A stretch of DNA of 64,000 nt from Pseudomonadota bacterium (GCA_021325025.1 JAJPHZ010000013.1:164895-228894), one strand, 5' to 3'; numbered from the stretch's first letter, positions 1 to 9,374 are shown. Translations and numbers: made by a program. Notes: generated by a model from the letters alone, not told the origin.

Positions 1-801
1 GCGGAGCTTGACCGCAGCTCCTCGATTTTCGCACTGGGCGGCGGCGTCGTAGGCGATTTGGCAGGCTTTGCCGCCGCGACGTTTTTGCGCGGCGTGGCGC
101 TGATTCAGGTGCCCACCACCTTGCTGGCGCAGGTCGATTCCGCGCTGGGCGGCAAGACCGCCGTCAACCATCGCCTGGGCAAGAACCTGATTGGCGCCAT
201 CTATCAGCCGCGCCTGATTGTGGCCGACGTCAGCCTGCTCAAGGCGCTGCCCGAGCGCGAATTCCGCGAAGGCATCGCCGAGGTGATCAAGTACGGCGCG
301 ATCATGGACGCGCCATTCATCGCCGAACTGGAGCGCGAGGTCGAGGGCTTGTTGGCGCGCCGGCCCGACCTGCTTGAGGCAATCGTCGAGCGCTGCCTGC
401 GCCATAAGGCCTATGTGGTCGAGCGCGATGAGCGCGAGGCGGAACTGCGTTCGATCCTCAACTTCGGCCACACCGTCGGTCACGCCCTGGAGAACTCCGT
501 GGGCTACGGACGTTACCTGCACGGTGAGGCGATCGCGATCGGGATGACCGCCGCGGCGCGCCTGTCGTGCGCGCTGGCAGGGCTGACCGCGCAGGAGGCG
601 CAGCGTCTGCGCGCCCTGCTCGGGGCCTGCGGCCTGCCCACTGCGATGCCGCCGGGATGGCGCAGCGAGGAGTTCAGACACGCGCTGGCCCGCGACAAGA
701 AGCGCTCCGGCGCAGGTGTCCGGTTCGTTCTGCTGTCCGCGCTGGGCAGCACTACAACCCGGCTGCTTGGCCTGGAAGAGGTCGAGCGGCTGCTTGCCTG
801 A
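1..801 (+). CDS. aroB: 3-dehydroquinate synthase, 5' end outside window
   Basis: The frame is open from the first base, so the gene starts upstream; 266 residues and the stop are visible. The enzyme converts DAHP to 3-dehydroquinate in the cytoplasmic shikimate pathway using NAD and a divalent metal. Visible family blocks are the NAD-binding GGGVVGDLAGF near residue 13, DSALGGKTAVNH, NLIGAIYQP, the metal-ligand region with LNFGHTVGHALE, and HGEAIAIGM. The TTG at base 58 lies inside the GDLAG motif and is not a real start. Full-length AroB is about 360 residues, so roughly the first quarter is missing. The usual partner aroK, if adjacent, would lie upstream. Family assignment is secure. Confidence 0.96.
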   Translation, partial: AELDRSSSIFALGGGVVGDLAGFAAATFLRGVALIQVPTTLLAQVDSALGGKTAVNHRLGKNLIGAIYQPRLIVADVSLLKALPEREFREGIAEVIKYGAIMDAPFIAELEREVEGLLARRPDLLEAIVERCLRHKAYVVERDEREAELRSILNFGHTVGHALENSVGYGRYLHGEAIAIGMTAAARLSCALAGLTAQEAQRLRALLGACGLPTAMPPGWRSEEFRHALARDKKRSGAGVRFVLLSALGSTTTRLLGLEEVERLLA

Positions 802-937
802 TTGTGGGACTATACCGCGGGTGAGGGGTCACACCGCAGCTTTGACTGGACCGATTCGCGAAGATGCTCCGCCGAACAGACGCCGTCAGCCGTTGATTTT
901 CTAGCGCCAATCCTTAGCGCTTGCGGTCCTTATCATC

Positions 938-1147
938 TCAGCGCCGTCCGTGGGGGCGGCTTTCTTCCAACTCGATGCCCTGGCGCTGGCGCCAGCGGTC
1001 GATGGCCTCCAGGCTGAAGCGCCAATCGCTGCCCAGCTTGATGGCGGGCAGTTCGCCGCGCTTGAGCAAGCGGTAGATGGTGGAGGGATGTACGCGCAGG
1101 TAATCGGAGAGTTCCTTTACGGTTACCAGTCTGGTCGGAGCAGCCAT
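938..1147 (-). CDS. Small helix-turn-helix (excisionase/BldC-type) DNA-binding protein
   Basis: A 69-residue protein that is almost entirely one winged-HTH domain of the excisionase/MerR-like family. The block VKELSDYLRVHPSTIYRLL is the HTH, followed by the wing region with KLGSDWRFSLEAIDRW. The chosen ATG at 1147 follows a GGGAG sequence about 12 bases away; an upstream in-frame extension to 1228 adds non-conserved residues and is rejected. Proteins of this size and pattern act as small transcription factors or as excisionases. No integrase or att site is nearby, so a regulatory role is more likely. Its target is unknown; an inverted repeat at 1253-1268 lies just upstream and could be an operator. 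Confidence 0.85.
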   Translation of the reverse strand: MAAPTRLVTVKELSDYLRVHPSTIYRLLKRGELPAIKLGSDWRFSLEAIDRWRQRQGIELEESRPHGRR

Positions 1148-1252
1148 TGTTGAATCAATCTCCCTGCCTTGGCCGACGGAAAAATTCAAGCATTCTGCCC
1201 AATTGGACAGTACTCGGGACGAAAGCAAGCAATTTTTACGCTAACTAGAACG

Positions 1253-1268
1253 GGAATGCAAACATTCC
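1253..1268. repeat. Perfect 6-bp inverted repeat upstream of HTH gene
   Basis: GGAATG and CATTCC are separated by CAAA. The repeat lies 106 bases upstream of the ATG of the small HTH gene. It could be an operator, but there is no second copy in the flanking sequence to support this. Confidence 0.25.
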
Positions 1269-1386
1269 GCAGCAAGGGATGGTTACAATCAGGCTCAGAG
1301 CGGACTGGCGAAGCCGCCGGCGCGAAAATCGGTACACGGCGCAGCCTGCTGGCGCTCCCCAGGTCTCCGACGATGGCGGCGCAGGC

Positions 1387-1689
1387 TTAGCGTTGGGGAG
1401 GCGCGAGGATGGTCAGGGCGAACAGCGATTGTTTGCCGGTGCGCAGCGTGTGCGGCGTGCCGGCCGGGATCATCACCAGGTCGCCGGCTTTGACCTCGCG
1501 CTCCTCGCCCCCGACTCGCGCCACCGCGCCGCCCTCGATCACATAAATGATCTGGTCACCCCCGTGCGTCGCTTCGTGGCCGGGGTCATGGCCGGGCGGC
1601 AGGGTGAAAACGTCGGCGGTGCTCCGTGCGGTCTTGCACAAGGACTTGAAGGATTGGCCGCGATACTCGAACAGGTTGACGGCGTCCAT
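1387..1689 (-). CDS. Cupin-domain protein
   Basis: A 100-residue single cupin barrel. The two cupin motifs are visible: GHDPGHEATHGGDQIIYVIEG, holding the first metal-ligand His residues and Glu-like positions, and GDLVMIPAGTPHTL with the second His. The ATG at 1689 has GGGAGG about 7 bases upstream, which decides against the longer in-frame start at 1713. Small stand-alone cupins bind a metal and act as isomerases, dioxygenases or ligand sensors; no substrate can be inferred here. It lies upstream of typA in the same orientation as the HTH gene, with gaps too large to claim an operon. Confidence 0.85.
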   Translation of the reverse strand: MDAVNLFEYRGQSFKSLCKTARSTADVFTLPPGHDPGHEATHGGDQIIYVIEGGAVARVGGEEREVKAGDLVMIPAGTPHTLRTGKQSLFALTILAPPQR

Positions 1690-1776
1690 AGTGAGCCTCC
1701 CGCTGTGGCGCATCGATGGTGCGCAGCCAAAGCGTAGCGCGCAAGCGCCACGCGCTTCAACCTGCAGCGGGGCGGC

Positions 1777-3612
1777 CTATTGGGCGGCCGATGACGCTTC
1801 CTGGGCGGCGGCGCGATGCTTGTTGCGCAACGCCGTCTTCAGCACCCGGTTGCGCATCCGCACCGAGGCCGGCGTCACCTCGACCAGTTCCTCTTCGTCG
1901 ATCCATTCCAGCGCCAGGTCCAGCGTCATCACGCGCGGCGGCGTCAGCCGAATGGCCTCATCATGGCCGGCGGCGCGGATGTTGGTGAGCTTCTTTTCGC
2001 GGCAGACGTTGACCGGCAGGTTGATCTCGCGCGAATATTCGCCGACGATCATCCCCTCGTAGACCGGATCGCCGGGGCCGATGAACAGCCGCCCGCGTTC
2101 CTGCAGATGGAACAGCGCGTAGCCCGACGCAACCCCTTCGCGGTCGGAGATCATCGCGCCGTTGATGCGCGACTGGATCGGTCCGCACCACGGCGCGTAG
2201 CCATTGAACAGGGTGTGCATGATGCCGGTGCCGCGCGTGTCGGTCAGAAACTGGCTGCGAAAGCCGATCAGCCCGCGCGAGGGAATCTCGTATTCCAGCC
2301 GCACGCGGCCCGTGGAATGCGTCGCCATCGAGCGCATCCGGCCTTTGCGCGGGGAGAGCAGTTGGGTGACGATGCCGATGAACTCGTCAGGGATTTCGAT
2401 CATCACCAGCTCCATCGGCTCAACCATCACGCCGTCCACGTTGCGCGTGACGACGGTGGGCTTGGAGACCTGCAGTTCGTATCCCTCGCGCCGCATCGTT
2501 TCCACCATCACCGCAAGCTGCAATTCGCCGCGCGCGATCACCCGCCATGAGTCGACGCCGGTCTCCTCGATGCGGATGCTGACGTTGCGCCGCGCCTCCA
2601 ACTCGATGCGCTCGCGCAGCTTGCGCGAGGTCACGTACTCGCCCTCACGCCCCGCCCATGGCGAGTTGTTGACCGAAAAGGTCATCGCCACGGTCGGCTC
2701 ATCGACGCGGATCGAGGGCAGCGGACGAGGGTTTTCCAAGTCGGCGATGGTCTCGCCGATGGCGATATCCTCGATGCCGGCCACGGCGATGATGTCGCCG
2801 GCGCGCGCCTGCTCCAGCTCGATGCGCTTGAGCCCGTGCCATCCGTAAATGTGGGCGATTTTGCAAACGGTGCGGCTGCCGTCCAGCCGGCACAATGAGT
2901 AGCTGGCGCCCGCGGCAATCGACCCTGCGACCACGCGCCCGATCGCCATGCGCCCGACATACTCGTTGTACTCCAGGTTGTTGGCCTGGAACTGGAGCGA
3001 GGCGCCGGGATCGATCTCGGGCCCGGGCAGATGGCGGATGATGGCCTCGAACAGCGGCTTGAGGTCGCGGCCCGTGCCTTTGGGATCTTCCAGCGCGATA
3101 CCTTCGCGGGCATTGGTGTAGAGCACCGGAAAGTCGAGCTGACTTTCGCTGGCGTCGAGATCGATGAACAGGTCGTAGACCTCGTCGAGCACTTCGGCGG
3201 GACGCGCGTCCTGGCGATCGATCTTGTTGATGCAGACGATCGGCGCCAGGCCCGCCTCCAGCGCCTTTTTCAGCACGAAGCGGGTCTGCGGCAGCGGACC
3301 TTCGCAGGCGTCGACCAGCAGCAGCACGCCGTCCACCATCGACAGCGTCCGCTCGACCTCGCCGCCGAAGTCCGAATGGCCGGGCGTGTCGACGATGTTG
3401 ATGCGGGTGGCGCCCCAGGTAATCGAGGTGTTCTTGGCCAGGATGGTGATGCCGCGCTCGCGCTCCAGGGCAAAGGAGTCGAGCACGCGTTCCATCACCT
3501 GCTCGTTGGCGCGAAAAACGCCCGATTGGCGCAGCAGCGCATCGACCAGGGTGGTCTTGCCGTGGTCAACGTGGGCGATTATGGCCAGGTTGCGTATGTC
3601 GTCGCGGCGCAT
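1777..3612 (-). CDS. typA: Ribosome-associated GTPase TypA/BipA
   Basis: A 611-residue translational GTPase related to EF-G that binds the ribosome and is needed for ribosome assembly and stress adaptation. The G domain begins immediately: P-loop [15 protein letters not shown] near residue 13, the switch [21 protein letters not shown], and the NKID specificity motif. Beta-barrel, EF-G-like and C-terminal TypA-specific regions follow in the expected order. Length is normal for the family (about 600). The ATG at 3612 begins the conserved N terminus directly, leaving no room for doubt about the start. It is monocistronic between the cupin gene and the divergent MaoC-like gene. Confidence 0.97.
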   Translation of the reverse strand: MRRDDIRNLAIIAHVDHGKTTLVDALLRQSGVFRANEQVMERVLDSFALERERGITILAKNTSITWGATRINIVDTPGHSDFGGEVERTLSMVDGVLLLVDACEGPLPQTRFVLKKALEAGLAPIVCINKIDRQDARPAEVLDEVYDLFIDLDASESQLDFPVLYTNAREGIALEDPKGTGRDLKPLFEAIIRHLPGPEIDPGASLQFQANNLEYNEYVGRMAIGRVVAGSIAAGASYSLCRLDGSRTVCKIAHIYGWHGLKRIELEQARAGDIIAVAGIEDIAIGETIADLENPRPLPSIRVDEPTVAMTFSVNNSPWAGREGEYVTSRKLRERIELEARRNVSIRIEETGVDSWRVIARGELQLAVMVETMRREGYELQVSKPTVVTRNVDGVMVEPMELVMIEIPDEFIGIVTQLLSPRKGRMRSMATHSTGRVRLEYEIPSRGLIGFRSQFLTDTRGTGIMHTLFNGYAPWCGPIQSRINGAMISDREGVASGYALFHLQERGRLFIGPGDPVYEGMIVGEYSREINLPVNVCREKKLTNIRAAGHDEAIRLTPPRVMTLDLALEWIDEEELVEVTPASVRMRNRVLKTALRNKHRAAAQEASSAAQ

Positions 3613-3808
3613 ATCGGCGGATGGTCGAATATCAAAAGCGCGGCGAATCCATTGAGGATTTCACCGCGCACGATCATTCTAACCGCCAGGAAGCGCCGAG
3701 TAAACGCGGGCGCCGGCGGCCTTGAAATTTAACCCGGCGCAAACGATGCTCTGAGGACGGCGCGGCAGATGGCGCCGCTTGGGAAAAATCCGGAGCGGAT
3801 GGAAGTCT

Positions 3809-4261
3809 ATGGCAGGCAAGTATTTTGAGGAACTCAGCGTGGGCCTGGTGGTGCAGCATCAACCCGGCCGCACCGTGACCGAGACCGACAATCTGCTCTT
3901 TACCGCGCTGACCATGAATCTGCAGCCCCTACATCTGGACGCGGAATTCTCCAAGGGGGCTGAGTTCGGGCAGCGCCTGGTCAACAGCATCTTTACCCTG
4001 GGCCTGGTGGTCGGGTTGTCGGTGGGCGATCTGACGCTGGGCACCACGGTCGGCAACCTGGGCTTTGAGAAGGTCGAGTTCCCACGTCCGGTCTTTATCG
4101 GCGACACCATCTACGCCGAGACCGAGGTAGTCGAGGTGCGCGAGTCCAGGTCGCGACCGCAGTGGGGAATCGCCACGTTCGAGCATCGCGGCCGCAACCA
4201 GCGCGGCGAAATCGTGGTGCGCGCCCGCCGCGCCGCCATGATGCGCCGCAAGCCGGCCTAG
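3809..4261 (+). CDS. MaoC-like hot-dog fold dehydratase
   Basis: A 150-residue protein of the MaoC-like hydratase/dehydratase family. The hydratase-2 type region has [20 protein letters not shown] followed closely by a His (HLD), the usual catalytic Asp/His pair spacing. Such proteins hydrate enoyl-CoA or dehydrate hydroxyacyl-CoA thioesters, including mesaconyl-type substrates. The start at 3809 follows GGAAG and gives a normal N terminus; the in-frame ATG at 3779 adds 10 unconserved residues. It is followed on the same strand by the metallohydrolase gene and sits close to two acyl-CoA dehydrogenase genes, which supports a role in acyl-CoA turnover. The exact substrate is not shown. Confidence 0.86.
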   Translation: MAGKYFEELSVGLVVQHQPGRTVTETDNLLFTALTMNLQPLHLDAEFSKGAEFGQRLVNSIFTLGLVVGLSVGDLTLGTTVGNLGFEKVEFPRPVFIGDTIYAETEVVEVRESRSRPQWGIATFEHRGRNQRGEIVVRARRAAMMRRKPA

Positions 4262-4384
4262 CGGCTGACAGCCCGCCCTTTGGCTGCACGCGCCGCGGAT
4301 CGGGCGATGCGATGTGGGGGCGGCTTTTGGGCGCGCGTGGGCTGTGTTATATGCCAGCAGCAGAGAAACCCAGCGAGGTGTGCC

Positions 4385-5167
4385 ATGGCAGAGGGTAAAG
4401 CAAGACGAATGTGGGCACTGCCGGGAGCGGTATTCGTCGTGCCGCAATCGGCCCTGATGGCGGGCGGGAGCAACGACATTATCGAGGTCCCGGTGCCCTC
4501 CTTTTTGATCGAGCATCCCAAGGGACTGGTGCTGTTCGACACCGGCAGCCATCCCCGAGTTGCCGAGGACGTGGCCGCTTACTGGGGCGAGATGTTCCGT
4601 AACATGGTGCGCTTCAGCAAGGATCTCACCGTCGACAATCAGATCAAGGCGCTGGGCTACAAGGTCACCGACGTCAAGTACGTCGTGATGTCGCATCTGC
4701 ACATGGACCACACCGGCGGCCTGTTCATGTTCCCCCACGCCCGGCTGCTGACGATGAGGGGCGAGCTAAGCTACGCCTACTGGCCCGCACCCGACCGGCG
4801 CAACATCTTCCTGATCGACGACCTGCTGCCCACGCGCAACTACCAGTGGATGGAGTTGGAGGGAGAGTTCGACATGTTCGGCGACGGCAGCCTCACCTTG
4901 CTCCATACGCCCGGCCATACGCCGGGCAGCACGTCGCTGGTGGTGCGCCTGCCGCATCAGAATATCGTGCTGGCCGGTGACGTCGTACACATGCGCGACG
5001 CGCTGGACACCGAGCACACGATGTCGGTGGACACCGACCCGCAGCAGGCGGTGGCGTCGATCCGCCGGCTCAAGGCGATGCGCGACATGCAGGGCATGCG
5101 CATCTGGGTCAGCCACGATCCCAACGATTGGGCCGAGATGGGTCCGGCGCCGCGCGTGATCGAATAG
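4385..5167 (+). CDS. Metallo-beta-lactamase-fold hydrolase, N-acyl homoserine lactonase-like
   Basis: A 260-residue MBL-fold protein. The zinc motif HLHMDHTGG is at residues 104-112, a further ligand is in HTPGHTPGS, and an Asp is in LAGDVVHM. The overall layout, with the early FDTGSHP block and no large insertions, resembles the AttM/AiiA-type lactonases that open the ring of N-acyl homoserine lactones. Many relatives act on other esters or lactones, so quorum quenching is only one possibility. The ATG at 4385 follows a GAGGTG-type site; the upstream extension to 4280 is low-complexity. The gene converges with the next one, only 3 bases between stops. Confidence 0.82.
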   Translation: MAEGKARRMWALPGAVFVVPQSALMAGGSNDIIEVPVPSFLIEHPKGLVLFDTGSHPRVAEDVAAYWGEMFRNMVRFSKDLTVDNQIKALGYKVTDVKYVVMSHLHMDHTGGLFMFPHARLLTMRGELSYAYWPAPDRRNIFLIDDLLPTRNYQWMELEGEFDMFGDGSLTLLHTPGHTPGSTSLVVRLPHQNIVLAGDVVHMRDALDTEHTMSVDTDPQQAVASIRRLKAMRDMQGMRIWVSHDPNDWAEMGPAPRVIE

Positions 5168-5170
5168 CGG

Positions 5171-6364
5171 TCAATTGATCCTGGGCAGTCCCAGCACGCG
5201 CTGTGCAATGATGTTGCGCTGGATCTCGGAAGTGCCGGCGTAGATGGTGTCCGAGCGCGACCACAAAAACGTGTACTGCCACAGGCCGTCGCGAATCGCG
5301 TAGGGCGACTCGCGGACCAATTGGCTGGCCGGGCCCTGCAGTTCCATCGCGAACTCCTGCATGCGCTGATTGAACTCCGACCAGTGCAGCTTGAGGATTG
5401 AGCCCTCCGCGCCCGGCGTGCCGCCCTTGAGAATTTTGGAGAAGGCGCGATAGGAGGAGTACTTCATCTCCTGCAAATCGATGTAGAGCTGCGCCAGGCG
5501 GTCGCGCACGATCGGGTCCTCGACGGCCGGCCCGCCCGCGCGCCGCGTGGCGCGCGCCAATTCCACCAGCTCATCTAAGGTACGCTGGAAGCGCAGCATC
5601 ACGGCCAGCGTGGTGGTGCCGCGCTCATTGGTCAGGGTGGTCGTCGCCACGCGCCATCCCTCGTTGATCGGACCGAGCAGGTTTTGGCGCGGGATGCGCA
5701 CGTTGTCGAGAAACACTTCGCAAAATTCCATGCTGCCCGGCATCTGACGCAGGGGCCTGGGGTTGACGCCGGGGGTTTTCATGTCCACCAGCAGGTAGCT
5801 GATGCCGCGATGCTTGGGGGCGTCGGGGTCGGTGCGCGCCAGCAGGATGCCCCAGTCAGCGTAATGGGCAAACGAACTCCACACTTTCTGGCCGTTGACG
5901 ATGAACTCATCGCCGCGCAGTTCGGCGCGGGTGCGCAGCGAGGCCAAATCGGAGCCGGCGTTGGGTTCGGAGAACAGTTGACACCAGATTTCCTCGGCCG
6001 TCAGGATCTTGGACAGAAAGCGTTTTTTTTGTGCTTCGGTGCCATGCATGATCAGGGTCGGACCCACCAGATTCATGCCCACGGGATTGAGCGGGGAGGG
6101 CGCGCGAAAGCGCGCCATCTCCTCGTTGAAAATCGCCTGCTCGACCTGACTGGCGCCCTGGCCGCCATACTCGCGCGGCCACGCCATCCCGATAAAGCCC
6201 GCCTCATACAGCCGCCGGTGCCAATCGCGCAGGAACTCCGTGCGCGGCGTATCTCCAAGCTGGCGCATCCCTTCCTGGCGCAGACGCTGGGGCATGTTGG
6301 CCTGGAGAAAGGCACGTACCCGTTGCCTGAACCGTTCTTCCTCCGGCGTAAAACTGAAGTCCAT
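5171..6364 (-). CDS. Acyl-CoA dehydrogenase family protein (first copy)
   Basis: A 397-residue FAD-dependent acyl-CoA dehydrogenase. It opens with MDFSFTPEEERFRQRVRAFL, typical of the family, and carries the flavin/substrate signature SEPNAGSDLASLRTRA, the WSSFAHYADW region, and the C-terminal YAGTSEIQRNIIAQRVLG block that closes the FAD site. The ATG at 6364 has AGAGGA about 7 bases upstream; the preceding TTG is not used. It is divergent from the second copy at 6528, and the 163-base gap holds the control region. It dehydrogenates an acyl-CoA thioester, but chain length or branching preference cannot be read from the sequence. Confidence 0.93.
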   Translation of the reverse strand: MDFSFTPEEERFRQRVRAFLQANMPQRLRQEGMRQLGDTPRTEFLRDWHRRLYEAGFIGMAWPREYGGQGASQVEQAIFNEEMARFRAPSPLNPVGMNLVGPTLIMHGTEAQKKRFLSKILTAEEIWCQLFSEPNAGSDLASLRTRAELRGDEFIVNGQKVWSSFAHYADWGILLARTDPDAPKHRGISYLLVDMKTPGVNPRPLRQMPGSMEFCEVFLDNVRIPRQNLLGPINEGWRVATTTLTNERGTTTLAVMLRFQRTLDELVELARATRRAGGPAVEDPIVRDRLAQLYIDLQEMKYSSYRAFSKILKGGTPGAEGSILKLHWSEFNQRMQEFAMELQGPASQLVRESPYAIRDGLWQYTFLWSRSDTIYAGTSEIQRNIIAQRVLGLPRIN

Positions 6365-6461
6365 CAAAGATTCCTCTGTTGCGTCACGCGTCCAGCCTGG
6401 GAGCGAGCAGCCATCTTATAGATGCGCGCGAGTGGCGCGCATTTGTCAAGGCAGGACGGAT

Positions 6462-6511
6462 TTGACATGGGCGGCGGCTTGTTTAAACCTCGATTGTCGA
6501 ACGTGCGTTCG
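6462..6511 (+). promoter_or_regulatory. Promoter with palindromic operator before acyl-CoA dehydrogenase
   Basis: A perfect -35 element TTGACA lies at 6462-6467, with a poor A/T-rich -10 near 6483-6489. Just after it, at 6498-6511, is the perfect palindrome CGAACG-TG-CGTTCG, 16 bases before the ATG of the gene at 6528. Palindromes of this size next to the -10 of fatty-acid genes are typical of TetR-family repressors. A TetR gene is present at 59249 but nothing in the sequence links the two. Confidence 0.45.
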
Positions 6512-6527
6512 GCACACGGAGATCGGC

Positions 6528-7718
6528 ATGGACTTCGACTTCACCCCGGAACAGGAAGCATTTCGCATGGAGTTGCGCACCTGGCTGGAGGCCAACGTGC
6601 CCGAGGACCTCAAGGCCAATGCCGCCGACATGGTGCCCTCCAGTTGGGAGGAATTTGAAAAGCGCCGGGCGTTTCAGAAAAAGCTGGCGGCGGCGCGCTG
6701 GATCGGCATCTGGTGGCCGCGCGAATACGGCGGGCGCGGCGCCGGGATAATCGAGCAGGCCATCTACGACGAGGAATACGAGCGCGCGCACGCGCCACGC
6801 ATGACCAATCATCCGCCGATCAACCAATGGGGTCCGACGGTCATCCATTGGGGCACCGAGGCGCAGAAAAAACGGCTGCTGGCGCCGATGCTCAGCGGCG
6901 AGGAAACCTGGTGCCAGGGTTATTCGGAACCCAACGCGGGCTCCGACCTCGCCTCCTTGCAGACCCGCGCGGTCGACAAGGGCGACTACTTCGAGGTGAC
7001 CGGGCAGAAGATCTGGACTTCAGCGGGCCATTTCGCCGACTGGATCTACATGCTGGTGCGCACCGATCCCGCCGCGCCCAAGCACAAGGGCATTAGCTGC
7101 ATGTACGTTGACATGCACAGTCCGGGCGTGGAAGTGCGGCCGCTGATCGAAATCACCGGCGCGCATCATTTCAACGAGGTCTTCTTCGACGCCGTGCGCG
7201 TGCCCAAGGAAAACCTGGTCGGACCGCTGCACGAAGGATGGCGGGTGGCGATGACCACGCTCAACTACGAACGCGCCATCTCCGGCGGCCACAACCATGC
7301 CTCCCAGCTCAACCACCTGATCGAGCTGGCAAAAAAGGTGACCGTCAACGGGCATCCGGCCAGCGAGGATGACTACTTTCGCCAGCAGATTGCCCAACTC
7401 AAGATCGAGTTGGAATCGCTCAAGTACACCGGCTATCGCGCGCTGACGCGCCAGATCAAGGGGCAGCCGGCCGGTCCGGAGCTGTCGATGCTCAAGACGG
7501 TGGGATGCAACCTGGTGCTCAACATGATGCGGGTGGCGACCGAGATGCTGGGCGGCTTCGGCACCTTGGCGGGCCTGACGCCCAATCCTTCCATACCCGA
7601 TGCGCGCGAGTGGCTGCATCGGGTGCTGGGCGTGCGCGGCGTGACGATCGCCGGCGGCACAACCGAGATTTCGCGCAACATCATCGGCGAGCGCACTCTG
7701 GGCCTGCCCAAGAGCTGA
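6528..7718 (+). CDS. Acyl-CoA dehydrogenase family protein (second copy)
   Basis: A 396-residue paralogue of the divergent neighbour, again with the MDFDFTPEQEAFRMELRTWL start, SEPNAGSDLASLQTRA, and the closing GGTTEISRNIIGERTLG block. The open frame extends upstream to 6240, but that part overlaps the neighbouring gene on the opposite strand, and the conserved N terminus begins at the ATG at 6528. The two copies differ enough (for example FNEVFFDAVRVPKENLVG versus FCEVFLDNVRIPRQNLLG) to suggest different substrates or a heteromeric enzyme, as seen in steroid-degrading acyl-CoA dehydrogenases; the latter is inference. It converges on the lipoprotein gene with a 24-base gap. Confidence 0.93.
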   Translation: MDFDFTPEQEAFRMELRTWLEANVPEDLKANAADMVPSSWEEFEKRRAFQKKLAAARWIGIWWPREYGGRGAGIIEQAIYDEEYERAHAPRMTNHPPINQWGPTVIHWGTEAQKKRLLAPMLSGEETWCQGYSEPNAGSDLASLQTRAVDKGDYFEVTGQKIWTSAGHFADWIYMLVRTDPAAPKHKGISCMYVDMHSPGVEVRPLIEITGAHHFNEVFFDAVRVPKENLVGPLHEGWRVAMTTLNYERAISGGHNHASQLNHLIELAKKVTVNGHPASEDDYFRQQIAQLKIELESLKYTGYRALTRQIKGQPAGPELSMLKTVGCNLVLNMMRVATEMLGGFGTLAGLTPNPSIPDAREWLHRVLGVRGVTIAGGTTEISRNIIGERTLGLPKS

Positions 7719-7742
7719 CGCGGCGCGTGCGACGACAGCGCA

Positions 7743-8492
7743 TCAATGCCGCAGTGCGCGGTCCTGGATGATCAGCGAGCGCAGGTCGCTGCGCTTGAAC
7801 AGCCCCTCGACACTGCGCGTAAACGCCACCGACAGCACCTCGCCCGGCTCGTCGTAGATGCTGGCCGTGTCCTCGGGTATCAGGCCCGGATTGTCGGGCG
7901 GATCGCTGTAGGTCTCGCTGCTGATCCCTTGCCAGAACGGGACATGGAAGGGCGGCTTGTAGATGGTCGCATCGAGCGCGAACTCGGCCACCGTCTGCCA
8001 GCTCCCGTTTCTGTCGTTGTCGATCACGCGCTGCTTGCGCACCCAGCATTTGACGATTTTGCTTTGCAGCACGTAGTCAGCATCCACCGGCTGGGGGATG
8101 TAGGTGCTCTCGGCTGAGGTTGAGGCGATCATCCCCGCTTCCTGCACCGCCTGCTCCAGCGCCTTTTGGACCGTCGTCGCCATGTCGGTTACATACAGGC
8201 GCTGAATCTTCGCGCCGCTGGCATCCAGCGTCACGCCGATCTGCTGGCCCGGCGTGGAGTCCTGCGGCGAGGACGCGCCGTTGTTGGCGCACGCGTCGGT
8301 TACCGCCAGCACCAGCATCCGCCGCGGCGGGTAGGAATGCTCAAAGCCTTTGACCAGCCCCGGATAAAAAGCCAAGGTCTGATTTGAAGCAGCCTCCATC
8401 GGCGAGGTCGAACTGACCGTCGAGCAGCCTGCCAACGCTGCGATGGTGAGCGCCATCAGCAAACAGCGGCCGACACGGCCCGCGGGCTGCAC
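7743..8492 (-). CDS. Lipoprotein of unknown function, last gene of kinase/FHA cluster
   Basis: A 249-residue protein with a lipoprotein signal: a short basic start, a hydrophobic stretch and the lipobox LAGC at residues 20-23. The GTG at 8492 is preferred over the TTG at 8495 because an AGGAGG lies 5 bases upstream, overlapping the stop of the upstream gene. No known domain is recognised. The region MLVLAVTDACANN and the later segments look globular and secreted. It is the most distal gene of the minus-strand cluster that starts at 17412, separated from the membrane FHA gene by only 9 bases, so it is probably the outer-envelope component of that system. Function is unknown. Confidence 0.82.
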   Translation of the reverse strand: MQPAGRVGRCLLMALTIAALAGCSTVSSTSPMEAASNQTLAFYPGLVKGFEHSYPPRRMLVLAVTDACANNGASSPQDSTPGQQIGVTLDASGAKIQRLYVTDMATTVQKALEQAVQEAGMIASTSAESTYIPQPVDADYVLQSKIVKCWVRKQRVIDNDRNGSWQTVAEFALDATIYKPPFHVPFWQGISSETYSDPPDNPGLIPEDTASIYDEPGEVLSVAFTRSVEGLFKRSDLRSLIIQDRALRH

Positions 8493-8501
8493 CAAATCCT
8501 C

Positions 8502-9374
8502 CTAGCTGCCGGATGTCTGGGTCCGTTCGCGAAACAGAAACAAGGTTGCACCCACCTCGATTCGGTCGCCGCTCTTGAGCGCCTGGCGGCCGTTGACCGG
8601 TACCCGATTGACGCTGACCGCGCCGCCTCCGGTGGGGCTCAGGAAGAAGTTCTTGCCCTCGCGCCGGATGATCGCATGCTGGGGGAGGATCGACTGATCG
8701 CCAAACAACCCGACGTCGCTTTCCTCCGCTCTGCCGATCACCGTGACCGGCTTGACCAGGGCGTATTCGCGCCCTTCGCGGGCGTTGCGGCTGCCGCTGC
8801 GCACCACCATCAGCGAGCCCTGCTTGAGCAGTTCGGTCACCAGTCCGATGAAGAAACCGATCAGGGCGCCCAGGATGATGATCGCGATGGCGCGGCCCAG
8901 GGTCTGGGGAAAAGTCAGAGTCAGCAGTTGATAGACCAGGCCGCCCAGCGCCCCGCCCAGAATTCCGCCCAACGCGCCGTTGCGCTGGCGGGCGGTGGAG
9001 CGCGACGCGGTGCCCACGCCCAGACCGACCGCGATGCCCAGGATCGCCCATCCCACGACACGGCCGTACAGACCGCTGAGGATGTCGAAGCTCAGCTCTC
9101 CTACTACCAGGCCAACCGCACCGCCGATGGCGCCGATAACGCCGCCGCTGCGCACGCCGCGCAAAGCCTGGCGCCATTGACCGACGCTCATGGCTTCAAT
9201 GGCGGCCAGAAAGGCGCCGATAAACAGCCCGATCAGGGCGCCCAGCACCGCATCGCGCAGATAAACGAAACGGATGCCCAGGAAGGCTTCCGCCGCGCCC
9301 CAGGCTGCGAGTCCCCCCAGCCCGCCGGCCACGGCATAAAACACCAGTTTTTCGCGTGATACGTTAATCGCCAT
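8502..9374 (-). CDS. Six-TM glycine-rich membrane protein with C-terminal FHA domain
   Basis: A 290-residue protein. Residues 10-185 hold about six hydrophobic, glycine-rich helices with glycine-zipper-like patterns such as GALGGILGGALGGL. Residues 195-285 form an FHA domain with the core VIGRAEESDV, a conserved Ser and His in QSILPQHA, and VNGRQALKSGDRIEVG. FHA domains bind phosphothreonine peptides, so this protein can dock a phosphorylated partner at the inner membrane, most simply a product of the two kinases in the same cluster. The ATG at 9374 is taken as the start; a TTG at 9380 is the alternative and neither has a strong ribosome site. A channel or scaffold role is a guess. Confidence 0.86.
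   Translation of the reverse strand: MAINVSREKLVFYAVAGGLGGLAAWGAAEAFLGIRFVYLRDAVLGALIGLFIGAFLAAIEAMSVGQWRQALRGVRSGGVIGAIGGAVGLVVGELSFDILSGLYGRVVGWAILGIAVGLGVGTASRSTARQRNGALGGILGGALGGLVYQLLTLTFPQTLGRAIAIIILGALIGFFIGLVTELLKQGSLMVVRSGSRNAREGREYALVKPVTVIGRAEESDVGLFGDQSILPQHAIIRREGKNFFLSPTGGGAVSVNRVPVNGRQALKSGDRIEVGATLFLFRERTQTSGS

Noticed and set aside
938-1147. Excisionase of an integrated element
   Set aside because: The HTH family includes excisionases, but there is no integrase, tRNA or att repeat nearby.
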